Assembly: GCF_051014685.1 (NCBI RefSeq)
Contig: NC_135048.1
Span: 26,430,543 to 26,494,542, forward strand
DNA length: 64,000 bases
Direction of reading: 5' to 3'
Source of the DNA: Ptiloglossa arizonensis
Lineage: Eukaryota > Arthropoda > Insecta > Hymenoptera > Colletidae
Below are positions 25,090 to 36,309 of this stretch, one piece after another. Within the stretch, counting starts at the first letter, position 1. Each line of letters begins with the position of its first letter. Position numbers and translations under genes: made by a program. The notes beneath the pieces were generated by a model, which ran no database searches, had not been told where the DNA came from, and saw only the letters and a program-made list of their open reading frames with translations.

Positions 25090-25200
25090 CTTCGGGGGAC
25101 TGCCGTGCCTTTGAGCCGCACCGGTGTTCCTGATTTTTATCCGCGGAGTAGTTTTCGTTTCTCGACAATTTCACTGGAGTTTATATCCATTTCTTTCTTT
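25090..25200 (+). repeat. dispersed duplication DR2, copy 2 (empty MITE site)
   Basis: Paralogue of 16996-17270 in the same orientation, 8.1 kb away. The TA at 25182-25183 is the unoccupied equivalent of the MITE insertion site at 17117. An 80-bp-period array starts immediately to its right. Confidence 0.8.
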
Positions 25201-25204
25201 CTTC

Positions 25205-26115
25205 TTTTTTCTTGCGAGGGGAATTCTTTCGAGGAGTTATGGGAATTGGGGAGATTTTTAAATACAGGGTTGGGAGAGTAATTTTGAATTTTCGGGGGGA
25301 ATTGGTTTGAGAAGTTTAGGAATAATGGAAATTTTGAAAGATAGGATTGGAAGAGTAATTTAGAATTTTGAGGGGGAATTAATTTGAGAAGTTTTGAGAA
25401 TAATGTAAATTTTGAAAGATAAGGTTGGAAGAGTAATTTGGAATTTTGGGGGGAATTGGTTTGAGAAGTTTTGGGAATGCGGTAAATTTTAAAAGATAGG
25501 GTTGGAAGAGTAATTTTGATCTTTGAGGGGGAATTGTTTTGAGAAGTTTTAAGAAGAATGTAAATTTTGAAAGATAAAATCAAAAGAGTAAGTTTAAATT
25601 TTGGGGGGGAATTGGTTTGAGAAGATTTGGGAATACTGTAAATTTTGAAAGATAAGGTTGGAAGAGTAATTTGGAATTTTGGAGGGGAATTGGTTTAAGA
25701 AGATTTGGGAATACTGTAAATTTTGAAAGATAAAATCGGAAGTGTAATTTTAAATTTTTGGGGGAGGGGGGAATTGGTTTGAGAAGATTTAGGAATACTG
25801 TAAATTTTGTAAGATAAAATCAAAAGAGTAATGGAGAAATTGGTTTGAGAAGATTTGGGAATACTGTAAATTTTGAAAAATATGATTGAAAGAGTAATTT
25901 TGAATTTTCGGGGGAAATGTTTCGAGAAGTTTTGGGAATATTGTAAATTTACAAATAGAGTTGGAAGATTAATCAATTTAGTCTTTTTGGGAACGGGAGG
26001 GAATTGTTTCGAGAAGTCTCGAGAATATTGTAAATTTGGAAATACAATTCTCAGATTAATTTTTTATTGCAGGAGAGAAGCTTATCTCGAGAAGTCTCGG
26101 GAATATTGTAAATTT
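25205..26115 (+). repeat. tandem array, period about 77 bp, about twelve units
   Basis: GGGGAATTGGTTTGAGAAG, TACTGTAAATTTTGAAAGAT and TTGGAAGAGTAATTTTGAA recur at 70-85-bp steps from about 25220 to 26077. The right end has a TTTCGAGAAGTCTCG variant. Confidence 0.93.
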
Positions 26116-28440
26116 AGAAATATTTGAAACTCGCATGTCTAATACCTCCTAATCGAACACTCGCGATGTTTGCAATTGATTTAAAATTTGGTTAAAAATT
26201 TTTTTTAATTTCATTATTGTTTCTCTAGAATTAAATTTCCCTAGGAAGAGGAATCACGTACAATGTTCCTTTCGAGAACAAATTTCCCGATGGACATCGG
26301 TCAGCGCCAACGAGCTTCGCTCACGCTCGTACATCGAGGCTGCGCCATTAGGATAATTTTATTGGGCAATTATGGGCGGCGCGGTGGCACGCATCGTATT
26401 GGTAGCATCTCGCGACGCACGTGCACGTATTTTGCATTCGGTTCGCTTTTGGACCGCGAGTCGCTCGCCGTGGGATCGTTCGACAGCGCGGACGAAGCTT
26501 GTAATTTTGTTTATTGCGATAGCTGATGGTAAAGGGGAAACCTAACCGGAAGTCTTTTCGAAGTTATCGCGAGTGGAAAATCTCGGCGGTTGCATCCGAG
26601 TGTACGCTCTCTTCAGTGAAATTATCGAATCGTTTATTATTCCATCCGCGAGTTCCCTGTAATTCGACAATTTCTAAATATTTACCTACTCTCTCGTGTC
26701 TATTCGCGAGAACCATTTAACCAAAGACAAAACACAAACATTATCGAATTCCTAAAATTTTTCTTTCAAAATTACAATTAATACCTTGAATCTAATTTTC
26801 GTACGAAAAATAAATCACCAAAGACACTTGAAACTTACAAGCAACTATACACACATTGGTTAAAGATATCAAGTTGCCATTCACAAGTCGTATTTCTCGT
26901 GCAAAAAATGTTCTCTCGCGCTTCCTTGGGATCGTGAACTATCCCTCGATAAATGTCACGTCCCCCTCCCCTCTAAAGGAAGAGATTATTTATTTCAGAC
27001 GTTGAAACGTCCCGCTAATATTAATCGTACTCCGGAATCGACGATTCGCAGCACCGCGAAAATGTCGCCGCGGTATCCCCCGTGGGATGCGCGCGCATCC
27101 CGTTACCACGTGACGCGACCCGAACGATTACGCGGACGCGCGTGCGCAACGCTGCGACTCTTCGCTGCCTTTATGAATTAATAACGAACGCGAAGACGCG
27201 GCTCATTACTCACCGCTATCGGCGTCGCGGACGAGTCGTTACGCGAGCCCGCGCGTTCGATGTAATCAATTAAAGCTCATTACCGTTGTCCTTTTCCCTC
27301 CCTGCCCCTTACCCCGCTTACCCGATCGTTAATTCGCTTAACCGGGAAAACACGGAAAGGAGGTAGGCAGGGAGGAGGGGAGAAAAAACGCGTTTACACA
27401 CGAGCACCGGCGACTTCTTATTCGAGCCGCGTAGAACGTAAGTAAGTAGTCGATCAATGGTTCTCCTCGTGTCCGCGTTCGGGACGCGAGTCGATCCCGA
27501 TGGTCTTCTAGGTCCCCGGGGAGCTGTTGACATCCAGCTCGGTGCGCTATGTTGGCCGCTTCGTGTATTCAATGCGCGAGTCACTCCTTTCGGAGCGGGA
27601 TCTTCACCGTCGAACTGCCAAGAGAAAAGGGACTCTTGAAACGCGCTTGGAACTCTCCTGTGTATCTTAAAGGACTTCCGGTACCGTCACCGACTCCGAG
27701 TATTTCAACAATGCAAGCAACCTCGTGCCTACGCGGTGTTTTTCTTTTGTGCGAATGAACCGATCAACGTTCGTCGTTTCGGTACTTTAATTCGTACGCG
27801 ACTCGTTTACTCGATACGAGTCAAGGTTAAAGGGGGTAGAGGTTAACGATTTTCCGTAATGCGTTACTGAAAGTTTCACGTTTTAGGAATGCAAAGTTGA
27901 TACTTTTTGGCGCGATTTTGGGAGAATGAATTTTGGAGTATTTAGTTTTGGAGTATTTAGTTTTGGATCCGGATAAAATCGTTGAGAATAGTTTCGATGA
28001 CTTTGTGTGGTTTAGAGAAGAAAGTTTGACGTAGCCAAATTTGGGAAGAGTCGAAGCAAGATGGCGCTGATATTGCATATCGTACTATTATTTTATTGTA
28101 GAGATATTTATGCAGCACTTTTGTCCTCAACCTGTGAAAAATGTATATTTGTATTAATAAACGATACCATTTCAGAGTATTTCAAGAGTTTTTGTTTTAT
28201 TGGACCCTTCTTTTTCCCCAAGCTGAATAATTCGTTACTCGAGTGAGAGTATATACGATATTTGAATCACGTTCGGTACGTTACGTTAGTAAATTCTCCA
28301 CAATTATAATTCGTGGAATTTCTTGGAAAGACGTTGCTATTCCGGGAATCTACGGAACAGTCTCAACTTCTCGACTATCCTGTTCTCCTGATACCAAAAG
28401 TCTCAGAATCTGCGCTAAATTGCTTTGAAATATATTCCAG
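26116..28440. other. unique island, CpG-rich between about 27000 and 27700
   Basis: No recognisable coding sequence. TGAATTAATAACG and TAATCAATTAAAGCTCATTA at 27172-27283 are AT-rich cores with homeodomain-type sites in CpG-rich DNA, a possible enhancer. The rest shows nothing I can name. Confidence 0.3.
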
Positions 28441-29665
28441 TATCTTTTAAATAGTACCACCTCCTTAGCTGCCATGTTGTCCTGATACCAAACACCCAAA
28501 ATCTCTCGACATTTTTTTTTTAATATCCCGATAACTTTGAAACGGCGTCACCTCTTTAACTATCGTGTTCTTCTATTACAATCTTCAAAATCGGACTCAT
28601 TCTCTTACAAATATCTCGAAAACTATAATTAATAAAATTTCTCAGAGACGATATCACGATTCCAGAAATCCGCGCCATTTTTACAACGCAATGTCTTGTA
28701 CAAGTCTCTCAGTGAAATTTCAATCGAACATACTTCTTTTCCAATTTATTCACTATATTCCAATAACCAAAATATCACTCTAACCATGTAATTAAAATCT
28801 TCAAATCTCTCAGTGGAATCTTCTTCAAAACTATTTCTTTTCCAACTATATCATAAAATGCTCTCAGTAGAATCTTCTTCGAAAATATTTCTTTTCCAAC
28901 TAAATCACTATACTCCAATACCAAATGCTTGTTACAATCGAGTAATTCGAATCTTCAAACACAACGATCTTTAAAATGCTTTCAGTGGAATCTTCTTCGA
29001 AACTGTTTCTTTTCCAACTAAATTATAAAATGCTCTCAGTCGAATCTTCATCGAAAATATTTCTTTTCCAACCAATTCACTACACTCCAAAACCAAATGT
29101 TCGTTGTAATCAAGTAATTCGAATCTTCAAACACAACGCGACGCGATCTTATAAAACACGCTCTCAGTGGAATCTTCTTCTTCAACTATTTCTTCTTCAA
29201 CTAAGTTATAAACTGCTCTCAGTGGAATCTTCATTGAAAATATTTCTTTTCCAACCAATTCACTATACTCCAATACCAAATGTTCGTTACAACCGAGTAA
29301 TTCGAATCTTCAAACACAACGCAACGCGATCTTATAAAACACGTTCTCAGTGGAATCTTCTTCGAAACTATTTCTTTTCCAACTAAATTATAAAAAGCTC
29401 TCAGTGGAATCTTCTTCAAAACTATTTCTTTTCCAACCAATTCACTATACTCCAATACCAAATGTTCGTTACAACCGAGTAATTCGAATCTTCAAACACA
29501 ACGCAACGCGATCTTATAAAACACGTTCTCAGTGGAATCTTCTTCGAAACTATTTCTTTTCCAACTAAATTACAAAATGCTCTCAGTGAAATCTTCATCG
29601 AAAATATTTCTTTTCCAACCAATTCACTATACTCCAATACCAAACGTTCGTTGCAACAATCTTCA
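28441..29665 (+). repeat. tandem array, about 185-bp higher-order unit made of about 60-bp subunits
   Basis: CTCTCAGTGGAATCTTCTTC and TATTTCTTTTCCAAC recur many times. The longer unit adds CAATTCACTATACTCCAATA, CAAATGTTCGTTACAA and GAATCTTCAAACACAACGCG. Units at about 29230-29345 and 29435-29530 are nearly identical. Open frames here are repeats in translation. Confidence 0.93.
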
Positions 29666-30782
29666 AACACGACGCCACTCGTCCAATCGAATATCCAACC
29701 GCGAACGATCGAGGTTGGCCATCGGTGGCCAGCTCGATCTAGATCGCTCCAGTTTCTCCCGCAGAGCGAATCGAGCTGCCGGACGTCGATCTCTCGAACC
29801 CTAACCGGTAACCCCGGGCCCGTCGATATTTCACTCGGCGAGAGGCCGTGGCAGCGTTGCGGTTCGTGCGCGGGGCAAAATCGTCCTGCGTACGCCAGCG
29901 TTGCCCAACTCATGCATAGAGTCATGACGAGTCTAAGCGATTGCTTATTGCTCGGGTGGTGCAACCAGTCCGCTGCTGACTGACGCATTGCTTCTACGCC
30001 CGTTTGTTATCCAGGATAGCCGCGGTCTACACGGTAACCGCGCGTGTTCGCGATCCACAACTCGGTCCATGTATCAGGTCATCCCATAAGTAGTGCGGGT
30101 ATTTTTCTCCTTCCCGAAACGGCGAAATGAAACGATCTATTTGCAATCATTAATCCTCGATATATTTCCCCTCGTTTTCCATTATTGCCCACCCGAGTGT
30201 GTGTGTGTGTGTGTGTCCATTTTTCCATTCCCTCCAAAATTGGGAACTCCGTACGAAAACGGGTAAATTAAGGTAAGGAACGATTTATTTACGATATCGA
30301 TTCTCGATATCCAGGACTGGCCCTTTCAGTGTTTATTGTTCCCTCTGTTCCTATTGGAATCATTTTCCAATAGAAGGTAACAAAAATTTATTGTGTATTC
30401 TTGATGTACGTTTCCCTAGTTTTCCATACTTACTCTCTGAGTGTGTTTTCCTCTGTCCTTTGAATTTATTCCGGAAATAGTGACACGAAAGAGTACATGT
30501 TTCTAATATTTCCATCTCTCGAAAGAAGGAAATACAGACGAAAGGTACATTGAATTTTTTCAAAAGGGTTCTCAGTTATTTATTTCTCATCCAAATTTGC
30601 AAGTCAAAATGGCCGCCGAAGTGTGTTACAAACGACGCGTAGTAAACTGAACCCCTCTCGGAGAAGTCGGTAATGGCTGGAAAAAACGATAATACGTCAC
30701 CAAGCCGAGAAAACGGGACGAATGTATCTTACGATCCAATAATATCAGTACCAGCGAGATGTCAGGTGTCTTTTTCCTCTTT

Positions 30783-30813
<31 letters not shown>

Positions 30814-31125
30814 AAAACAAAGAAAAAAAAAAGAAGAACTCGCGCCTCGAATGCGACGACTCCTCGTTCCGAGCCCTCGGAGCGTCTTCTTTGTCACTTT
30901 GCGGCACGAACACGGTGCGTATGCGGCGGCGGTGTAAACGTACCCTAACGAGGATCACGGTCCGTTGGTCGACAAATCGACTCGCGGCGGACTGAGCGGC
31001 GATTTTTCAGGGTGTACCAGTTTTTTCGAGCTATACCTACCGCGCCGGTCCCTTATGCGGCCCCGCGTCGCGTATACATTACGCGCGAAATGAATGATTC
31101 GATATATGGGCCGTGATACGGTGAA
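29666..31125. other. unique island with (GT)n and (TC)n tracts
   Basis: No recognisable gene. (GT)n at 30197-30216 and (TC)n at 30783-30803 followed by an A-rich run. 31010-31125 is GC-rich with a CATTACGCGCGAAATGAATG core. Confidence 0.35.
30067..30100 (+). other. possible solo Tc1/mariner terminus
   Basis: CAGGTCATCCCATAAGTAGT directly after TAT resembles a mariner inverted-repeat end. No partner end was seen in the window, so this may be a fragment or chance. Confidence 0.25.
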
Positions 31126-32800
31126 TTACGGGCGGCAGTAAAACGCTGGCCCGATGAGTTTAGAGCGGCAGTAAAACCCGTGAGTCGCGTTCCAAATGGC
31201 CCGTGCACACTCGGGGTCTACCGATCCACTGTCTTTCTTACGAAAAAAAAAAGAAAATCGGCGACCGAGAAGGTCGAGCGAGTCGCCGGCTGAATTTTCG
31301 ATAAATGCGTGCATGGGCCGCTGTAATCAGGATGTACGCTATGGAGGTTCACCGGCAGGTCCGATCGACTCTTACGCGTGAGAGAGCAGGGGGAACGATG
31401 GACCACACCTGATGGATAACCTCCTAATAAACGAGTGCACGGGCTGCTATAAACGGTATATACACGATAGAGGTTCACTCGCAGGTCCGATCGACTTTTT
31501 CGCGTGAAAGAGCAGGGGATAACGAACGATGGATCACACCTGCTCAATAAGCTATTAATAAACGCGTGTGTGGGCTGCTATAATCGGAACGTGCACGATA
31601 GAGATTTACCGGAAGGTTCACTGGTAGGTCTGATCGACTTTTTTGCGTGAAAGAGCAGGAAACAAGGATGGTCTAACTTACTGGATAATCTTCTAATAAA
31701 CTGCGTATATGGGCTGCTATAAACGGTATATACACGATAGAGGTTCACTCGCAGGTTTGATCGACTTTTTCGCGTGAAAGAGCAGGGGATAACGAACGAT
31801 GGATCACACCTGCTCAATAAGCTATTAATAAACGCGTGTGTGGGCTGCTATAATCAGAACGAGCACGATCGAGGTTTACTGGTAGGTTTGATCGACTCTT
31901 TCGCGTGAAAGAGCAGGAGACAAGGTCAAACTTATTGGATAGTCTTTTAATAAACCGTGAGTATGGACTGCTATAAACTGTATATACACGATAGAGGTTA
32001 ATCGAAGGTCCGATCGACTTTTTCGCGCGAAAGATCAGGAGATAATGAACGATGAAACACACCTGCTGGACAACTTCCTAATAAACGCGTGTGTGGGCTG
32101 CTATAATCGGAACGAACACGATAGAGGTTTACCGATGGATCTGATCGACTCATTCGCGTGAAAGAGCAGGAAACAAGGACTGTCTAACTTACTGGATAAT
32201 CTTCTAATAAACCGCGTATATGGGCTGCTATAAACGGTATATACACGATAGAGGTTAATCGAAGGTCCTAATAAACCGCATATATGGGCTGCTATAAACG
32301 GTACATACGCGATAGAGGTTAATGGAAGGTCCGATCGACTCTTTCGCGCGAAAGATCAGGAGATAATGAACGATGGATCACACCTGCTGGACAACCTACT
32401 AATAAACGCGTGTACGGGCTGCTATAATCAAGACAAACACGGTAGAGGTTTACTGATGAGTCTGATCTTTCGCGCGAAAGAGCAGGGAACAAGAACGCTC
32501 GAATTCATTGGATAAGCTCGTAATGAACCGCGTCTACTGGCTGCCATAAAGAGTATATGTACGCTAGAGTTTTCCACGTGAAAGACCAAGGCATAATTAA
32601 CGTTAGACGTCTAATAAACGGTGTGTACGAGCTGCTATAAACTTTATAGCAAAAGTCGACTGGAAGTTTACCTGTAGGTCCGATACACTCTTTTTCTCGC
32701 TCGATTGATCCAGCTCGTAAATAAACCTTTAACAAATGACGCGTACGAGTCACCGTGAACTGTCTCTACACTGTGAAGGTACAGAGGTTTACCTGCAACC
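31126..32800 (+). repeat. degenerate tandem array, period about 120-135 bp, at least twelve units
   Basis: GGGCTGCTATAA(A/T)C recurs at about 31441, 31572, 31709, 31844, 31966, 32095, 32227, 32287 and 32416, with diverged copies on both sides (31318, 32539, 32630). Each is followed by CACGATAGAGGTT, GATCGACT(T/C)(T/A)TTCGCG and GAAAGAGCAGG. One unit is truncated at 32272. Confidence 0.92.
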
Positions 32801-33150
32801 TCGATGAACTTCCTCGCGCTAAACATCAGAGAACGACGATCGACCAAACTCACGAGAGGACCTTCGACGAACCTCCGTGCGCACAGACCTCTTTACGTAA
32901 AGTAATTACCGGCGTATAAAACCGTGGTCGATTAGCATGGATAATCGACGTTCGCGAAGACAACGTCACGTGGATCCAAGCGGACAGGAGGCGCACCGCT
33001 CGCGTGCGATCCGGACGTGGAAAGAACGCTCGACCTGCCAAGGTCAGCCGCGTGGGCAGGTATCCGTAACTCGACGATTTTGCAACACTCTTGCGCTTCC
33101 TGTTACGATTGATTAATGGCGGCCGCGACGAAACATTGCGTCGTAATGTG
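32801..33150. other. short unique spacer
   Basis: Nothing recognisable between the 31-33 kb array and the TA-flanked element. Confidence 0.4.
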
Positions 33151-33152
33151 TA

Positions 33153-33728
33153 CAGGGTGTCTCGTTTTTCAATCTTTCACCCTCTGCGGTCCTAAATCAG
33201 ATGCGAGGAACCTTTTCGCGAAATGTTAGAAATTATAAAAAAAATTAATCGTCAACCGCCGTTTGAAAATTTGTAATAAATTTTTAACTATCAGAGCTAT
33301 TAGATCACCCTCTGCGATCTTAAATCAGATACGTGGAACCTTTTTACGAAATATCAAAAATGATTAAAAAATTGATCGACACCCGCCGTTTGAAAATTTA
33401 TTACAAATTTTGAACTGTCAGAGCTATTAGATCACCCTCTGCGATCTTAAATCAGATGCGAGGAACCTTTTTACGAAATATCAAAAATGATTAAAAAATT
33501 GATCGACACCCGCCACTTGAAGATTTATTAAAAATTTTGGACTATTAGAATTGTTTAAATATCCACGAATTTTGAAAGTGAGTCTGCTTGGAAAAAAAGT
33601 ATCAGTTCGATATTGACTCGCGTTCGATCGACGTAATTTTTCCAACGAGTTGGAAAGTTGGAGAAATCGCTGGTAAAATTAGGTTGATAACCTAAACCAA
33701 GGATGGTAATTTGAAATGTCTCACCCTG
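33153..33728. mobile_element. TA-flanked MITE-like element with internal tandem repeats (576 bp)
   Basis: It begins CAGGGTGTCTCGTTT and ends with the complement of CAGGGTGAGACATTT, with TA directly outside both ends (33151-33152 and 33729-33730). The interior holds three copies of a unit of about 127 bp beginning CACCCTCTGCG at 33178, 33306 and 33433. There is no transposase. CAGGGTG ends with TA duplications are typical of Tc1/mariner-like non-autonomous elements; the exact family is not identified. Confidence 0.65.
33178..33556 (+). repeat. three tandem units of about 127 bp inside the TA-flanked element
   Basis: Units start CACCCTCTGCG(G/A)TC and each contains AAATCAGAT, GGAACC, a TTAATCG or TTGATCG block, and ends near GAGCTATTAGAT. 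Units 2 and 3 are closer to each other than to unit 1. Confidence 0.85.
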
Positions 33729-34397
33729 TATACCCGATCGCAATGAAAGCACGTCCGACCTCAAGGTTGTCCACGGATCGACTGCCGGCTCTTCACGATC
33801 GACCGACTCGTCGCTCCGTGAATCGACTAATTTTTTTGTTTACGCTCGATACATGCAAATTGGAGGAAATACCTCGCGGTTGTCGCGACATTTTCTGCTA
33901 GGCGATCGTATAATCAGGTACTAAGAATGGAACACAGAGCTTGCAGAGTTGTGCACTCGATTGTAATACATTATTATATTAATACATCAATTTCGCGTGG
34001 ATCTTAATTATTTTTTAAAAAACTCGTAAGTCGGTGGATACCTACCTACATTGAAAAGGATCACCTCAAACTGCATCGTATTTGCTTTATCCCTTTGTCT
34101 GAAATTTGTTGGTATTTGACACTTACTTTTCTAAACTTTTTCTATTTTACACTCTAATAAAGCAAAATCTACTATCAAACCCTTGAAATTCTTCTCGAAC
34201 AAGCCTAATTTCTTAAATAACGTCGCGTTTACAAAGTTATACACTTATCGATATTTTTGTCAAACATTAATATAGATGTTTTCAAACATTACGTTTTTAA
34301 ACATTAAAAAATGAAACAATAATCACCGGTAAGACTGGATACACTAGTCCAATTACTTTCATTTAAATCGAAATAAATAATAAAAAAAAGTACTCAC

Positions 34398-34421
34398 CTC
34401 GCCGAGGGGAACGATCATCCA
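34398..34421 (-). other. possible 24-nt microexon
   Basis: On the minus strand a pyrimidine-rich stretch ends in TGTTCCCAG (CAG at 34424-34422). It is followed by 24 bases encoding WMIVPLGE and then a consensus donor, GAG|GTGAGTA (34397-34391). Consensus sites alone are weak evidence in 64 kb. It lies downstream of the receptor stop codon, so it would belong to another transcript or be spurious. Confidence 0.15.
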
Positions 34422-34823
34422 CTGGGAACAGGATGTCAAAAGGTCAGGGCGACGCAAGAAAAAGACACATGTAGATTAAACAAAAATATTTAATTTCGCG
34501 ATACGTTTAGGTACTGGCCGCTCGTGTTCACCGCTTACGTGCTACTATATACAAAAAAAAAAAAAAAAAATCGGGGGGGAAACAAAATGTCGGGAGAAGA
34601 GAACGCGATAGACAAAAACAAATTGAAAAAAAGAAGACAACAACCGATCGTTCGTCCAGCCTGAGGTCGTACACCGAGCGGGAGCACGGAAGCGATATTC
34701 CGGATACACGGACGAGCGTGGTCGTCCGCCCTCTTATTTACAAGATGGACGACGTATGTTCTTTTCTACGCAATCGACCCGACGTGTCGTCGTTCCTCTC
34801 TCTCTCTCTCTCTTTCGTTTCAT

Positions 34824-34829
34824 TTTATT
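34824..34829 (-). terminator. possible polyadenylation signal for the knirps-family transcript
   Basis: AATAAA on the minus strand, about 1.5 kb downstream of the stop codon. I see no cleavage-site evidence, and the sequence just beyond it is a (GA)n run rather than GU-rich, so this is only a candidate. Confidence 0.2.
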
Positions 34830-35399
34830 TACTGGCCTCTGCTGCGTCGCGAGACAGGGTTCGCGGATCCGCGGAGAAACGTGCTCTCCTGCGTCTCCAT
34901 GCCCCCTCCTCGCGTCCCTCCGAAGGGTTCGTCGTACAACGAGGTAAGAGAAACATACGACGCTCGATGGGCCCCGTCGTACGCACGATAGAGAGATAAG
35001 ATCCCAAAAAAGCGGTCCGTTTCGAAGGTATACGTACACATACATATAGAATATTTATATAAATATATTATATTAAGGCACTCCACTACTGGCCGGTAAT
35101 ATCCGCGGACTCTCCGTTTCTTTTATATACAGGGGGTTTAGGAGGGGGACTTACATGTTTCTCTATGCATAGCGACAACCTCACCGCGTGTCAGGATAAG
35201 GAATTAAGCGAAAACTCTGTCGAGAGTTCCCTAGCCGCTACCGCAATAAATTAATCTCGACTCCTTGGGATTGGTGCAACATGGGGGGATCGGGGCTGGG
35301 GCACACACACCTATGTACAAAATTTGAACACATTTTCGTGGCGGGGCTCTCGATCGGATTCCTCGTTGTCGTGCCCTCCGTTGCGCCACGCAATGATTC

Positions 35400-36250
35400 C
35401 TCGGATGATCTTCGAGCGTCTTCGCACCCCTGACTTCGACACTTTTCGTTCGATGCGAACCGTTTCGCTGGACTTTCCAGGTTTCGATCCTTCCAAGAGG
35501 GACTCGAAGACAACCGTTGTTCTAGTAAGTTTTCTAGTCCTCGTTGAGTTTTCGGGTTCCTTGGAAACGGTTCGACCCATCGAGAAGAGGATTCGAGGAG
35601 TGTCACCTTCCTCGAGTCTCCAGGCTCTCTAGAATAGATCTTTCGTTAAAAGTTCCAAAGACGACTACCCTCGTCCAAGGACTCTCCAGGTGTTTCAGAA
35701 CCGGTCCAACCCTTCCGTAGAGGATTCAAAGACGACTATCCTCATTCTTGACTCTCCAGGTGCTCTAGAATCGGTTCGACTCTTTCATAGAGGATTCCAA
35801 GGTGACTATCCTCGTTCTTGACTCTCCAGGTACTCCAGAATCGGTTCGACTCTTTCATGGAGGATTCCAAGGTGACTATCCTCATTCTTGACTCTCCAGG
35901 TGCTCCAGAATCGGTTCGACTCTTTCATAAAGGATTCCAAGGTGACTATCCTCATTCTTGACTCTCCAGGTGCTCCAGAATCGGTTCGACTCTTTCATAG
36001 AGGATTCCAAGGTGACTATCCTCGTCCTTGATTTTCCAGGTGCTCCAAAATTGATCTAACCATTCCATAGAGGATTCAAAGACACTCGTCCTCCTCCTCT
36101 AGTCTCCAGGTTCTCCATACACGGTCCAACCTCTCCAAAGAGGATTCGAAGACATCCATCGAAGACAACCGTCCTCCTCCTCGAGTTTCCAGGTTACCCT
36201 GGAGTCGGTTCGACCGTTCCAAAGAAGATTCGTAGACAGCCACCGGATGA
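35400..36250 (-). repeat. 70-bp tandem array just 3' of the knirps-family stop codon
   Basis: GACTCTCCAGGTGCTCCAGA and AGGATTCCAAGGTGACTATC recur with (G)ACTCTCCAGG near 35680, 35750, 35820, 35890 and 35960, with diverged units out to about 35430 and 36186. It ends only about 60 bases from the stop codon at 36310, so it is very likely transcribed as 3' UTR. Confidence 0.9.
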
Positions 36251-36309
36251 CTGGGTAAGAACTCGGGACCAGCCCGTCGCGCGGGCTTGTTGTGTACGTT
36301 GGGTTGGCC

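Larger units (their letters stand above)
33731..35395. other. 3' flank of the knirps-family gene, mostly unique
   Basis: AT-rich to about 34.55 kb, then an A18 run (34551-34570) and CpG-rich sequence. It probably contains the distal 3' UTR of the receptor gene. It holds a (CT)n run at 34796-34813 and a possible 24-base exon on the minus strand at 34421-34398. Confidence 0.35.

Noticed and set aside
24643..25281. 212-codon plus open frame with an acidic Asp-rich tract
   Set aside because: The acidic tract is a translated (ACG)n microsatellite and the rest is unremarkable.
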